DNA of 64,000 nt. Source: Bacteroidales bacterium. Its GTDB lineage: Bacteria > Bacteroidota > Bacteroidia > Bacteroidales > UBA932. The translations under genes were made by a program, and so were the position numbers. Where the stretch lies: positions 372,001-436,000 of the forward strand of contig JAJFVD010000012.1 in the NCBI GenBank assembly GCA_021371955.1. The letters are read 5' to 3'. Below the pieces are notes generated by a model. It searched no databases. It was given only the letters and a program-made list of their open reading frames with translations, and was not told the origin of the DNA. Of the stretch, positions 34,356-42,616 are shown in pieces; the stretch's first letter is position 1, and the number at the start of each line of letters is the position of its first letter.

Positions 34356-34559
34356 TTATTTCTTTTTGCAGGTATTTATCCCAAAAGGAACATATAGCGG
34401 GCAAAAACTTAATACGCTTGTAAGGAGAAATATTCCCGCTAAAATTATCAGGATTATTGCAAGAGTTCCTGTAATAATATTGGCAAAGTACAGTCCAAAG
34501 ATGACAAACCCGATTATAATCCTGATCGTTTTGTCAATGGTGCCCATGTTTTTTTCCAT
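34356..34559 (-). CDS. DUF2892 small membrane protein
   Basis: A 67-residue protein with two hydrophobic helices and the family signature MGTIDKTIRIIIG near the start and SFCPLYVPFGINTCKK at the end, where two cysteines sit as in YgaP-type and rhodanese-linked proteins. It follows the membrane thioredoxin gene by 52 bases, so it may be the last gene of the thioredoxin operon. The family is often linked to sulfur or thiol metabolism; its role is unknown. Confidence 0.85.
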   Translation of the reverse strand: MEKNMGTIDKTIRIIIGFVIFGLYFANIITGTLAIILIILAGIFLLTSVLSFCPLYVPFGINTCKKK

Positions 34560-34611
34560 CTTGTTAGTTTTTATTTTCAGATATATAACAATTCATCATG
34601 AAGTTAGTTTT

Positions 34612-35040
34612 TTAGTTTGAACTACTGATGCTATTGCTCTCTTTTATTAACATCTCTTTGCTTTTTATCCCAACTAACCGTTTCACTTCGGAGCCGTTTT
34701 TAAACAGCACAAGTGTGGGTATACTTCGTACATTATATTTTTGGGCAAGCATCTGGTAATCTTCAATATTTATCTTTCCCACAAATGCATTTCCCGACAA
34801 TTCACCCGCAACTTCGTTCAAAACAGGAGCCATCATTCTGCATGGAGCGCACCAGCTTGCCCAGAAATCCACAAGAACAACCTTGCCTTTGAGCTGCTGA
34901 CCAATATTTTTATCGGTAATCGTGATTATTTTATCATGGTCGGCCACCATAGGAGTATTCTTCATTTTAGAGTATGACCTGTAAATTGCATAGGCAAGGA
35001 CACCCGCAACGGCTATTATAATAATTGTTGTTGTACTCAT
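34612..35040 (-). CDS. Membrane-anchored thioredoxin
   Basis: A 142-residue protein: N-terminal transmembrane helix (about residues 5-21) followed by a thioredoxin domain with the redox motif WCAPC (C64, C67) in [18 protein letters not shown] and the cis-Pro region [12 protein letters not shown]. With only a short N-terminal tail, the side on which the domain lies depends on topology; the charged RSYSKMK after the helix suggests a cytoplasmic domain, but the periplasm is possible. It starts 1 base after trxB, whose product should reduce it if cytoplasmic. Confidence 0.9.
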   Translation of the reverse strand: MSTTTIIIIAVAGVLAYAIYRSYSKMKNTPMVADHDKIITITDKNIGQQLKGKVVLVDFWASWCAPCRMMAPVLNEVAGELSGNAFVGKINIEDYQMLAQKYNVRSIPTLVLFKNGSEVKRLVGIKSKEMLIKESNSISSSN

Positions 35041-35041
35041 T

Positions 35042-35995
35042 TTATTTTTTCAGTTTTTTCTTCAGTTCGTTCAAATATGCCGATGATGCCAGTGCTGCGA
35101 TTGTTCCGTCGCCAACAGCGGTGGTTACCTGACGGAACCGTTTTGTAATACTGTCTCCGGCTGCATAAACACCTTCAACACTTGTAGACATATCATTTTT
35201 AACAACTATCTCTCCCCACTGGTTTAATTCCACCTTGTCTTTAATGAATTCTGTATTTGGGATGTAGCCTATGAAAATAAAGGTGCCATCTGTTTTGAAG
35301 TTTGTAACATCTCCGGTTTTAAGATTTTTAATATCTACGCTTTCCAGTCTCTCATCTCCATAAAAAGCCGTAATAGTAGATTCCATAACAAAGCTTATTT
35401 TAGGATTTTTGCGGGCTTCTTCAATTGCATGTTCAAATGCCTGGAAATTGTCGAATTGATGGACGATTGTAATCTTGCTTGCATATTTTGTTAGAGATAC
35501 GGCTTCTTCAAGGGCCGAATTTCCTCCGCCAACAACAACAATCTCCTTGTCTGTAAAGAAATCTCCGTCGCAGGTTGCACAATATGAAATTCCACGTCCC
35601 TTGAGATTGTCTTCTCCCGGTACTCCGAGAGTCCTGGACCTTCCGCCGCTGGTAATTATTACTATGTTTGAAGTATATACAGAGCCGTCAGATAAAACAA
35701 ATGTCTTTACATCTCCCTTAAGTTCCATCTCTTTAATTGAGATGTTCGATTTAATCTCACAGCCAAAAGAGAGAGCCTGCTTTTTCATAATATTCCCGAG
35801 CTGGTATCCGCTTATGCTTTCAACTCCGGGATAATTGGCAATTTCATGTGTAAGGACCATTTGCCCTCCAACAGTGCCTTCGTTGAGAATAAGGGTTTTT
35901 ACCCTTGCCCGGGAAAGGTATATGCCGGCGGTTAAGCCGGCAGGACCTCCGCCAATTACAACGGCATCAAAATGATTTGTTTCAGTAGCCATCAT
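35042..35995 (-). CDS. trxB: Thioredoxin-disulfide reductase
   Basis: A 317-residue flavoprotein that uses NADPH to reduce thioredoxin. FAD-binding [16 protein letters not shown] is near the N terminus, the redox-active CATCDG is in the middle, NADPH-binding [19 protein letters not shown] follows, and [23 protein letters not shown] closes the FAD site. Two adjacent ATGs (35995, 35992) are possible; I chose the first, with AAAGG six bases upstream. The earlier start at 36025 would overlap the upstream gene and lacks conservation. It lies second in a compact redox operon. Confidence 0.93.
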   Translation of the reverse strand: MMATETNHFDAVVIGGGPAGLTAGIYLSRARVKTLILNEGTVGGQMVLTHEIANYPGVESISGYQLGNIMKKQALSFGCEIKSNISIKEMELKGDVKTFVLSDGSVYTSNIVIITSGGRSRTLGVPGEDNLKGRGISYCATCDGDFFTDKEIVVVGGGNSALEEAVSLTKYASKITIVHQFDNFQAFEHAIEEARKNPKISFVMESTITAFYGDERLESVDIKNLKTGDVTNFKTDGTFIFIGYIPNTEFIKDKVELNQWGEIVVKNDMSTSVEGVYAAGDSITKRFRQVTTAVGDGTIAALASSAYLNELKKKLKK

Positions 35996-35996
35996 A

Positions 35997-36353
35997 TTAA
36001 CCTTTCGATGGTGCACCAAATTCATTGTTTAGAATTGATGTTACCTGACCTTTAGTTTGAATACTTGATGTAGCTTTTGCAACCTTGCCGTTTTTGTAGT
36101 AAATGGTAAAAGGAATACCCATGAAACCCCTCACTTCCGGGAGATTCCGGATTACGTGTGATTCCGGATTGTCAAACTCCATGTCGCAAAATTTTACATG
36201 CTTGTATTCTTTTTCAATTTCTTCTGCGATTCCGTAAACAGGGATGCACATAGGACCCATTCTTCCGCATACAACCATAACGTTTTCGTTTTCACTCAGT
36301 ATTTTTGCGTGGTCCGCTGCCGATTCAATGTGTTTCAGATTTGTGTATAACAT
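35997..36353 (-). CDS. Thioredoxin-fold protein with CGRMGPMC motif
   Basis: A 118-residue cytoplasmic protein. The fold is recognisable (VMVVCGRMGPMCIPVYGIAEEIEKEYKHVKFCDMEFDNPES, then the cis-Pro region GFMGIPFTIYYKNGKVAKATSS). The usual WCGPC is replaced by C29-GRMGP-M-C36: the Gly-Pro stays next to the second Cys position but the first Cys is displaced. I chose the ATG at 36353; the earlier frame start at 36410 would overlap the promoter. It is the first gene of the trxB operon, so it is probably a TrxB substrate or partner. Its redox chemistry is uncertain. Confidence 0.82.
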   Translation of the reverse strand: MLYTNLKHIESAADHAKILSENENVMVVCGRMGPMCIPVYGIAEEIEKEYKHVKFCDMEFDNPESHVIRNLPEVRGFMGIPFTIYYKNGKVAKATSSIQTKGQVTSILNNEFGAPSKG

Positions 36354-36393
36354 AACTTTAATTGTTTGATTTATATTGATAATTAATATGGTG

Positions 36394-36424
36394 CAAAGGT
36401 ACGGGAGCAATATGTTCCTTCAAA
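36394..36424 (-). promoter_or_regulatory. Bacteroidota promoter of the thioredoxin operon
   Basis: Minus strand: TTTG (36424-36421), 19 bases, TACCTTTG (36401-36394). Both elements and spacing fit the -33/-7 consensus exactly. The predicted leader to the ATG at 36353 is about 35 bases. Confidence 0.75.
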
Positions 36425-36442
36425 GGATTTGCCCTTCTGGCT

Positions 36443-36472
36443 GGACAACTCAGGAATTGAATTGGGACAACT
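36443..36472. promoter_or_regulatory. Paired direct repeats between divergent promoters, candidate operator
   Basis: GGACAACT occurs at 36443-36450 and 36465-36472, 22 bases apart (about two helical turns), just upstream of the thioredoxin operon -33 element and of the regulator gene. Binding by the divergently encoded Crp/Fnr protein is inferred from position. Confidence 0.35.
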
Positions 36473-36489
36473 TTATTGTTGAAATAGAT

Positions 36490-36497
36490 TAACTTTG
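36490..36497 (+). promoter_or_regulatory. -7 element of the Crp/Fnr regulator gene
   Basis: TAACTTTG fits TANNTTTG and ends 23 bases before the ATG at 36521. The -33 position lacks a clear TTTG, so activation by a regulator is possible. Confidence 0.5.
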
Positions 36498-36520
36498 TAC
36501 AAATCAAAAGGGATAGCAAT

Positions 36521-37216
36521 ATGAAAACAATACTTGAAACCGATAAAGAATATATATGTGATATTCATGCCCCTTGTTTTCAAATGCTCACCTCCAGGGA
36601 ACTTGAACTTGTCCGGGCGAGCAAAACGCAGGTTTTGTTTCGTAAGGGGGACTCACTTACAAAACAGGGAACATTTGCATCCTATATTCTGTTTGTAATA
36701 AACGGCATTTGCAAACAATACATAGAGGGCTATGGTTCCAGAAGTTTCAACATGAGGATTGTTCAGCCCGGAGAATTTGTTGGCCTTTCTGCTGTGTTTA
36801 CAAAAAATATTTTCAATTATTCTACGGTTGCCCTTACAGATTGCTATGCCTTTCTTATTGAAAAAGAAGCGATTGCAAAGGTTATTCAGAAAAACGGACT
36901 TTTTGGACTCAATATAATAAAACGCTATTGCGAACAAAATTCAAACCTTTTTTCTACCCTGCAAACTGTCCTTTATAAACAAATGAATGGACGCATTTCG
37001 GAAACTCTGCTTTATCTGGATTCAATAAAAGAGTCACATCCAGATATTTTCCTGCTCCTCTCCCGTAAAGATATTGCCGACTTTGCTGCAATTTCTACAG
37101 AGAGTGCGGTTAAACTTCTGAAGAGTTTTGAAAAAGACGGGCTTATTGAGTTGCAGGATAAAGATGTCATTATTAGGGATAAAAATGCTCTTGAGGATAT
37201 AAGCAAGAGGGGCTAA
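36521..37216 (+). CDS. Crp/Fnr-family transcription regulator
   Basis: A 231-residue regulator with an N-terminal cyclic-nucleotide-type beta-roll (about 25-125, RKGDSLTKQGTFASYILFVINGICKQYIE, RIVQPGEFVGLSAVF), a dimerisation helix and a C-terminal winged helix (about 160-225, LSRKDIADFAAISTESAVKLLKSFEKDGLI). Cysteines at 13, 19, 64, 108 and 137 are numerous, but the FNR spacing for a 4Fe-4S cluster is not present. The divergent thioredoxin operon suggests a redox-responsive control of that operon. The effector is unknown. Confidence 0.88.
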   Translation: MKTILETDKEYICDIHAPCFQMLTSRELELVRASKTQVLFRKGDSLTKQGTFASYILFVINGICKQYIEGYGSRSFNMRIVQPGEFVGLSAVFTKNIFNYSTVALTDCYAFLIEKEAIAKVIQKNGLFGLNIIKRYCEQNSNLFSTLQTVLYKQMNGRISETLLYLDSIKESHPDIFLLLSRKDIADFAAISTESAVKLLKSFEKDGLIELQDKDVIIRDKNALEDISKRG

Positions 37217-37255
37217 ATTCTCATCGTTTTTCTTTCTTTTTCCAATCCGTTTTGT

Positions 37256-37263
37256 TATATTTG
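37256..37263 (+). promoter_or_regulatory. -7 element for the small membrane protein at 37279
   Basis: TATATTTG fits TANNTTTG and ends 15 bases before the ATG at 37279. This disfavours the TTG at 37252 as start. Confidence 0.4.
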
Positions 37264-37278
37264 GATAATTACATCCTT

Positions 37279-37656
37279 ATGAAAAAGCTGGATATATATC
37301 TGATTATATTAACAGCGGTGGTTATCCTGTTAATATGGCGCTACGACTCAGCTAACCTTGTAAAGATTGTGTTGTATCTTCTGATTATTATCGGACTCTA
37401 TTTATCCATCGTGCTTACAAAAATCAAAAAAAAGAGAAAGAGAGTTGAAGTTTCTCACAAAGGATTTGTTGTACTTGCAACAGGCCATACTCTTCTTACC
37501 CTTCTCTTTTTCATGACAGGCAGTTTCAATGAACCCGATTCAATAGTATCCACCGGAGAATTTATTATTTATCTGGCTCTTCTGATACTATTCACTCTCG
37601 TTGTCGTTGCGAATTGCTCTTTGAAGCAGGATGCACTTAAACGAGATGAGAGTTAA
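37279..37656 (+). CDS. Four-helix membrane protein of unknown function
   Basis: A 125-residue protein with four hydrophobic helices (about 5-20, 27-45, 65-80, 93-112) and a strongly basic loop (KIKKKRKRVEVSHKG) between helices 2 and 3, which should face the cytoplasm. I recognise no family. It follows the Crp/Fnr gene by 62 bases but has its own -7-like element. The 3' end is 6 bases from convergent pdxH. Confidence 0.7.
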   Translation: MKKLDIYLIILTAVVILLIWRYDSANLVKIVLYLLIIIGLYLSIVLTKIKKKRKRVEVSHKGFVVLATGHTLLTLLFFMTGSFNEPDSIVSTGEFIIYLALLILFTLVVVANCSLKQDALKRDES

Positions 37657-37662
37657 GATAAT

Positions 37663-38301
37663 TCAGGGATAAAGCCTCACAACTTTCCACTCTGCACCGT
37701 TTAGTGTATATCGGAAACGGTCATGGGATCTTTTAACGCCGCCTTGCCAGAATTCAAAAAGAACAGGCTCGACAACATATCCTCCCCAATGTCCGGGCCT
37801 CCTGATATCATCATTGCTTTCTGACAAATTCCTTATTTCGGAGTCAAAGGACTCTCTTTCCTGCAAAGGCTCGCTCTGCCTGGACAGAGCCGAAGAGGCA
37901 CGGTTCTCTCTTGGACGGGATTCAAAATATTCATCGGATTCGGCAGATGAAATTTTCCTGACATTTCCCTCAATTCTTACCTGTCTCATCGAATCAGGCC
38001 AGAAAAAAAGAAGTGCTGCACGATTGTTTTCTTCCAGTTGCCGGCCTTTATGACTTTTGTAATTTGTAAAGAAAACAAATCCGGAATCGGAATACTTTTT
38101 AAGCAAAACCATTCTTGAAGATGGCATCATATCATTTCCCACGGTAGATAAAACCATCGCGTTTGCTTCTCCGTTCTCCAGCTCAAGAGCCTCTTTAAAC
38201 CATTTTTCAAACAGAAGAAACGGGTCATCTTTTAAATCCTCAGCGTAAAGCGGCTTAGGAGAGTAATCTCTCCTCATTCCGTATAATTCTTTTTCCTGCA
38301 T
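37663..38301 (-). CDS. pdxH: Pyridoxamine 5'-phosphate oxidase
   Basis: A 212-residue FMN enzyme that oxidises pyridoxine or pyridoxamine 5'-phosphate to pyridoxal phosphate. Typical pieces: MRRDYSPKPL at the N terminus, the FMN-phosphate region SSRMVLLKKYSDSGFVFFTNYKSHKGRQL, and RIEGNVRKISSAESDEYFESRPRENRASSALSRQSEPL. The C-terminal PGHWGGYVVEPVLFEFWQGGVKRSHDRFRY contains the substrate-binding Arg and His. Length matches the family. It is transcribed alone, divergent from the kinase gene at 38388. Confidence 0.95.
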   Translation of the reverse strand: MQEKELYGMRRDYSPKPLYAEDLKDDPFLLFEKWFKEALELENGEANAMVLSTVGNDMMPSSRMVLLKKYSDSGFVFFTNYKSHKGRQLEENNRAALLFFWPDSMRQVRIEGNVRKISSAESDEYFESRPRENRASSALSRQSEPLQERESFDSEIRNLSESNDDIRRPGHWGGYVVEPVLFEFWQGGVKRSHDRFRYTLNGAEWKVVRLYP

Positions 38302-38324
38302 ATTTTAATATAACAAAAAAGTAT

Positions 38325-38332
38325 TACTTTTG
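38325..38332 (+). promoter_or_regulatory. -7 element of the orphan histidine kinase gene
   Basis: TACTTTTG fits TANNTTTG and lies 55 bases before the ATG at 38388. Confidence 0.35.
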
Positions 38333-38387
38333 ATTATTGGTGAAATAATGATTCTGATTGTTTTATGTAGCCCACCCATTGGTGCCT

Positions 38388-39347
38388 ATGTCAAAATTTA
38401 AGTTCGAATACAGAATAACCATTGCCTACCTCGTTATTGGAGGTTTGTGGATTCATTTTTCAGATATTTTTCTGGAGTCATTTATAGATGACCCCCATGT
38501 TATCACGAGAATCCAGTCTTATAAAGGATGGTTCTATGTTATTATCACAGCATTAATATTCTTTATTTTTATCAGGCGACATATCGAAAAACTCAGAAGA
38601 GCAGAGCGTCAGGCTCAGGAGAGTGACAGGCTCAAATCGGCATTTCTTGCCAACGTAAGTCATGAAATCCGTACTCCTATGAGCGGAATCATGGGATTTG
38701 CCGAACTTCTCAAAGAACCCGGTATTACAGGAGAACAACAGCTTGAGTATATAAAAATTATTGAGAACAGCGGCGAACGGATGCTCGATCTTATTAATGA
38801 CCTCATAAACATATCAAAGCTTGAATCGGGGCAAATGAAACTCTTTATTTGCGAGTTTGACCTCAACGAAAAAATGCATCTGCTGTATCAGTTTTTTAAG
38901 ATTCAGGCAGAAGAAAAGCAACTTGAGCTGTTTTGTAAACTTGGTCTTGAAAATACAGACGATGCAATAATTCTTTCCGACAAGGATAAGGTAATATCTG
39001 TTCTCACAAATCTGATAAAGAATGCAATAAAGTATACCGATAAAGGATATGTAGAGTTTGGATATATTATTAATGAAGGCACAATTGAATTCTATGTTAC
39101 AGATACAGGCATAGGAATAGAAAACGATAAACAGCATTCAATTTTTGACCGTTTTGTACAGGCAGATATCTCTTTGGCAAGGTCATACGAAGGGGCAGGG
39201 CTCGGGCTCGCAATATCCAAAGCTTATGCCGAGCTTATTGGCGGTAAGATATGGGTTGACTCACAATATGGAATGGGTTCGACATTTTATTTCTCAATTC
39301 CTTATAAGAAGGCACCGGCCATGTCGGCTAGCGGTTCTCAAGGGTAG
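38388..39347 (+). CDS. Orphan sensor histidine kinase
   Basis: A 319-residue kinase. Two closely spaced transmembrane helices (about 6-25 and 46-63) leave only a 20-residue extracytoplasmic loop, so sensing is probably intramembrane or through a partner. HisKA contains FLANVSHEIRTPMSGIMGFAELL; the ATPase domain has NLIKNAIKYT, DTGIGIENDKQ and GAGLGLAISKAYAELIGGKIWV. I chose the ATG at 38388, as the TTG at 38358 lies within the non-conserved lead. No response regulator gene is adjacent. The 3' end overlaps the convergent PagL-like gene by 20 bases. Confidence 0.92.
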   Translation: MSKFKFEYRITIAYLVIGGLWIHFSDIFLESFIDDPHVITRIQSYKGWFYVIITALIFFIFIRRHIEKLRRAERQAQESDRLKSAFLANVSHEIRTPMSGIMGFAELLKEPGITGEQQLEYIKIIENSGERMLDLINDLINISKLESGQMKLFICEFDLNEKMHLLYQFFKIQAEEKQLELFCKLGLENTDDAIILSDKDKVISVLTNLIKNAIKYTDKGYVEFGYIINEGTIEFYVTDTGIGIENDKQHSIFDRFVQADISLARSYEGAGLGLAISKAYAELIGGKIWVDSQYGMGSTFYFSIPYKKAPAMSASGSQG

Positions 39348-39963
39348 TCAGATTGATAATTATACCTCCTGTTAATGCAAAACTGTTTATGCCAAGGTTG
39401 GGATGTCTTGTCTCTGCATTGCTTATGTGCCGGAAACCGGGACGGATATTGAGATAAATATTATCTACCAGTTTTATGTCAAATCCAATGAACAGGTTAT
39501 CCGAGAATATAAAACCGTCGATCTGCCTGGTGGGAGCTCCTGAGATATAATGGGGCCCTGTAGAAAGGAGTGCATAGCAACTGAGATAATCCTTATAAAG
39601 CCGCTTGCGGAGAGCCACTCCGACATTAAATCCCAATTCGTATCCCTGCGTGTAATTTGATTCTGAAGCGGTATTCAGATATTTTGATGTATTTAACTGC
39701 AAAATACCTACTGCATCAAGGCTCCAGGTACGTCTTTCCCAGAAAGTGTAATTATATTGAAGTTTATGGAACTTTACACGGTACTTGTAATCAAATCCTA
39801 AATCGACAATAGTGCCCAGTTTTTCGCTGCCGGAACCTATAATCAATCCAATAGAGTGTTGTGAAAAAGCAGGTTTTGATAAACAAAATGAAAAAAGCAG
39901 TAATGTGATGGAAAAAAACAGGGGTAACCTGGTTTTAATATGTTTGGGGAAGAGATTTGTCAT
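39328..39963 (-). CDS. PagL-like lipid A 3-O-deacylase (acyloxyacyl hydrolase)
   Basis: A 211-residue outer-membrane protein: signal peptide (about 1-34, KPAFSQ), then an eight-strand-like barrel. Near the C terminus RHISNAETRHPNLGINSFALTGGI matches the PagL active-site region (His-Ser with a downstream acidic residue and the SNA...PNxG loop). PagL removes the 3-O acyl chain of lipid A at the surface, changing immune recognition and permeability. In Bacteroidota the family is often annotated acyloxyacyl hydrolase. Convergent overlap with the orphan kinase gene by 20 bases. Confidence 0.82.
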   Translation of the reverse strand: MTNLFPKHIKTRLPLFFSITLLLFSFCLSKPAFSQHSIGLIIGSGSEKLGTIVDLGFDYKYRVKFHKLQYNYTFWERRTWSLDAVGILQLNTSKYLNTASESNYTQGYELGFNVGVALRKRLYKDYLSCYALLSTGPHYISGAPTRQIDGFIFSDNLFIGFDIKLVDNIYLNIRPGFRHISNAETRHPNLGINSFALTGGIIINLTTLENR

Positions 39964-40076
39964 ATATGATAGCGAAAAAATACGCTACGAAGTTACATAA
40001 AAAACTTAAATCATTTAATTGTAATATTTTTATTAGTTTTATTAAAAATTACCCCATTGAAAACAGCTTGAAACAG

Positions 40077-41030
40077 ATGATAAATCTAATAAAGAAAGCA
40101 AAAATTTTCAGGGAGGAAATTCCGTTTGTGGAGCTTATGAGCGTAGAAAAAAACGGAGTTCTTCCGGAAATATCGCTCAATTATGAAAAAGTAATTATTG
40201 AAGCGGACAATGCCGAAAACTATCGGGAATATTGGGGTTTTATAACAAAGGAACATTTTCTGGAAATTCAGCGCAGGGCAGTATTGGCACTCAAATATGG
40301 AGACAGCGATACTAAAAGACTCACCTATTTTTCTTTTGACAGCGGGCGAGATATGCTCAGGCTGGGATTCCATCCTACAAAATACAGTGTTTACAAGAGT
40401 TTTCGTGAAGTAACAGGACAATCCCACTGGGGAGAAGGTCTGGACACAGGATGGGTGGGGAGCCGGTTGCTTTCAAACCATTGCGGTACCGGAATTTTCA
40501 TAGACTGCGCAGATAATGACTATGGCAGAGTTTTAATTGAGATGACTCCCAATCATGATGTAATTGACACACACAGGCTTTGCCGCACATACTCTGCAAG
40601 CGGAAGCCTTGACTGGGGAGATAAATCTGTTTTTGACGGAATTTTGCGAGAGACCCGGGAGGAGATAAATTATAATCCATCTGTGGAAAAAGTTGAACTC
40701 ATTTCATTTGGCTACGACACCCAGTTGAATTATTTCCAGTTTAGTTTCTACTACAGGGCAAAAGAGAACTGGAAGGAAATTTTTGAAGAAGCGAAGAGAG
40801 CCAGAGACGTTAACGAATATCTTAAAATAGACAGAATTCCTTATAATATAAACTATCTTAATGAGGCCGTAGATTCAATTGTATCTGTTCCCTGGGAGCC
40901 TTCGGCACTTTACTCGATAATGCTTTTGTTTGCAAGACTTATCAGGAAAGAGATGCATAATGATAGTGCGGCAGAGTATAAGATTTCGGAATTCCGGCAA
41001 AAAATTGAAAAACGAATAGACAGAATATAA
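40077..41030 (+). CDS. Protein with a degenerate Nudix-like box
   Basis: A protein of about 317 residues from the ATG at 40077. An ATG at 39966 or TTG at 39957 would give a longer form, but that stretch is AT-rich, low in protein character and overlaps the divergent gene start. The segment FDGILRETREEINYNPSVEKVELISFGYD resembles the core REXXEE of a Nudix box, but the upstream Gly-x5-Glu part is not clear. The N-terminal 150 residues (WGEGLDTGWVGSRLLSNHCGTGIFIDC) match no family I know. A Nudix-fold hydrolase or binding protein is possible. It lies 11 bases before the serine hydrolase gene, heading a long operon. Confidence 0.6.
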   Translation: MINLIKKAKIFREEIPFVELMSVEKNGVLPEISLNYEKVIIEADNAENYREYWGFITKEHFLEIQRRAVLALKYGDSDTKRLTYFSFDSGRDMLRLGFHPTKYSVYKSFREVTGQSHWGEGLDTGWVGSRLLSNHCGTGIFIDCADNDYGRVLIEMTPNHDVIDTHRLCRTYSASGSLDWGDKSVFDGILRETREEINYNPSVEKVELISFGYDTQLNYFQFSFYYRAKENWKEIFEEAKRARDVNEYLKIDRIPYNINYLNEAVDSIVSVPWEPSALYSIMLLFARLIRKEMHNDSAAEYKISEFRQKIEKRIDRI

Positions 41031-41041
41031 CAGATTTAAAA

Positions 41042-42616
41042 ATGAAAAAATTTACATCCTCTTTGAAGCTTCTCCTCATTTCGGCACTCTTTGTGATTTT
41101 TAGCCTGCAGGCTACAGCTCAGCCATTATCTCCGGTCCAGATTGATAAACTGGTAGAAAAAACCATGGCAGCGTTTAATGTGCCGGGAATTGCAGTTGCA
41201 ATTGTTAAAGACGGAAAAGTGATTCATTCAAAAGGCTATGGGCTCCGTTCTCTCAATTCTAAAGACAAAACAGATGAGAATACACTCTTTGCAATTGCAT
41301 CCAACAGTAAAGCATTTACATCGGCCGCTCTTGGAATACTCGTTGACGAAGGAAAACTTACCTGGAACAGCAGGGTTATTGATTTTATTCCTGAATTTCG
41401 TCTTTACAGCCCCTATGTAACAGAAGAGTTTACCATAAAGGACCTTCTCACACACAGGAGCGGGCTGGGGCTTGGTGCCGGAGACCTTATGATATGGCCG
41501 GACGGCTCTTCATTTACACTTCCGGAGATAATACACAATATGCGTTATCTCAAACCCGTTTCAAGTTTCAGGACTAAATACGATTACGACAATTTGCTTT
41601 ATATTGTTGCCGGAGAAGTTGTATCACGCATTTCCGGAATGACATGGGCCGAATTTGTTCAAAAGAGAATTATGGAGCCGCTTAAAATGGTTCGAAGTGC
41701 CGGTTCGTACGATAATCTGAAAGATAAGAGCAATGTTTTTGACCCTCATATCCCGGTAGAGGGGAAACTGCAGGTTGTACCAATGACTATGAACAATGTG
41801 GCAAATGCTGCGGGAGGAATATACAGTTCTGTTGCAGATATGTCCAAATGGGCAATAATGCAGCTTAACAGAGGAAAGTACGGCGACTCTCAGGAGAAAA
41901 CACTTCTCTCTCCGGCTGTTCATCAGGAGCTATGGACTCCTCAGACAATTATTCCTGTCAGAGGGAAGACCACATACAAAACAAATTTCAGCAGCTATGG
42001 ACTTGGATGGGGGCTGAGCGATGTGAACGGATATAAAAGAGTTACTCATACAGGCGGCTTATCCGGTGTTGTTACACAGGTTACTCTCATTCCCGACCTG
42101 AACCTTGGAATAATTGTCTTTACAAACCAGCAGTCCGGCGAGGCGTTTACATCCATTACAAACTCAATTCTTGACAGCTATTTCGGGATTACCGGGATTG
42201 ACCGCGTAGCGGAAAACCTTGAATCTTTGCATAAATCTCAGGACAATGCATCAAAGGTTACAGAAGAGATTTGGAAAATTGTTGAGGCTAATAGAGTAAA
42301 AGGCATATCTGTTGCGGATATTGGAATGTTCGCAGGAACATACAGGGACAACTGGTTTGGCGATGTGGAAATTTCCCTCAGGGATGGAAAGCTCATATTT
42401 AATTCAAAAAAATCTCCTAAAATGGCTGGGGAAATGTTTTTCTATAAGGGAAGCACATTTATTGTCAAATGGTTCGACAGAAGTTTTGATGCCGATTCTT
42501 ATGCAAACTTCTCATTCAATAATCAGGGCAATGTTGCAGGATTTACAATGAATGCTATTTCTCCGATAACCGATTTCAGCTACGATTTTCAGGATCTCAA
42601 CTTTTTAAGGAAGTGA
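41042..42616 (+). CDS. Serine hydrolase (class C beta-lactamase/penicillin-binding fold) with DUF3471 domain
   Basis: A 524-residue exported protein: signal peptide (about 1-27, ATAQ), catalytic domain about 30-385 with the S-x-x-K motif in SNSKAFTSAALG, the Y-x-N motif in YDNLLYIVAG and HTGGLSG as the KTG equivalent. The C-terminal beta domain (about 420-520, MFAGTYRDNWFGDVEISLRDGKLIF) is DUF3471-like. Such proteins are D-amino peptidases, esterases or peptidases rather than resistance enzymes. It probably acts in the periplasm. Its stop overlaps the nnrD start (GTGA), indicating translational coupling. Confidence 0.9.
   Translation: MKKFTSSLKLLLISALFVIFSLQATAQPLSPVQIDKLVEKTMAAFNVPGIAVAIVKDGKVIHSKGYGLRSLNSKDKTDENTLFAIASNSKAFTSAALGILVDEGKLTWNSRVIDFIPEFRLYSPYVTEEFTIKDLLTHRSGLGLGAGDLMIWPDGSSFTLPEIIHNMRYLKPVSSFRTKYDYDNLLYIVAGEVVSRISGMTWAEFVQKRIMEPLKMVRSAGSYDNLKDKSNVFDPHIPVEGKLQVVPMTMNNVANAAGGIYSSVADMSKWAIMQLNRGKYGDSQEKTLLSPAVHQELWTPQTIIPVRGKTTYKTNFSSYGLGWGLSDVNGYKRVTHTGGLSGVVTQVTLIPDLNLGIIVFTNQQSGEAFTSITNSILDSYFGITGIDRVAENLESLHKSQDNASKVTEEIWKIVEANRVKGISVADIGMFAGTYRDNWFGDVEISLRDGKLIFNSKKSPKMAGEMFFYKGSTFIVKWFDRSFDADSYANFSFNNQGNVAGFTMNAISPITDFSYDFQDLNFLRK

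Noticed and set aside
36521..37216. True FNR oxygen sensor
   Set aside because: The cysteines do not follow the FNR cluster spacing.
39957..40076. N-terminal extension of the Nudix-like protein from TTG 39957 or ATG 39966
   Set aside because: The stretch is AT-rich, overlaps the divergent gene start and has weak protein character; ATG 40077 is more likely.
41042..42616. Beta-lactamase resistance gene
   Set aside because: The SxxK fold is shared with many peptidases and esterases; the DUF3471 domain and operon context fit a housekeeping serine hydrolase.
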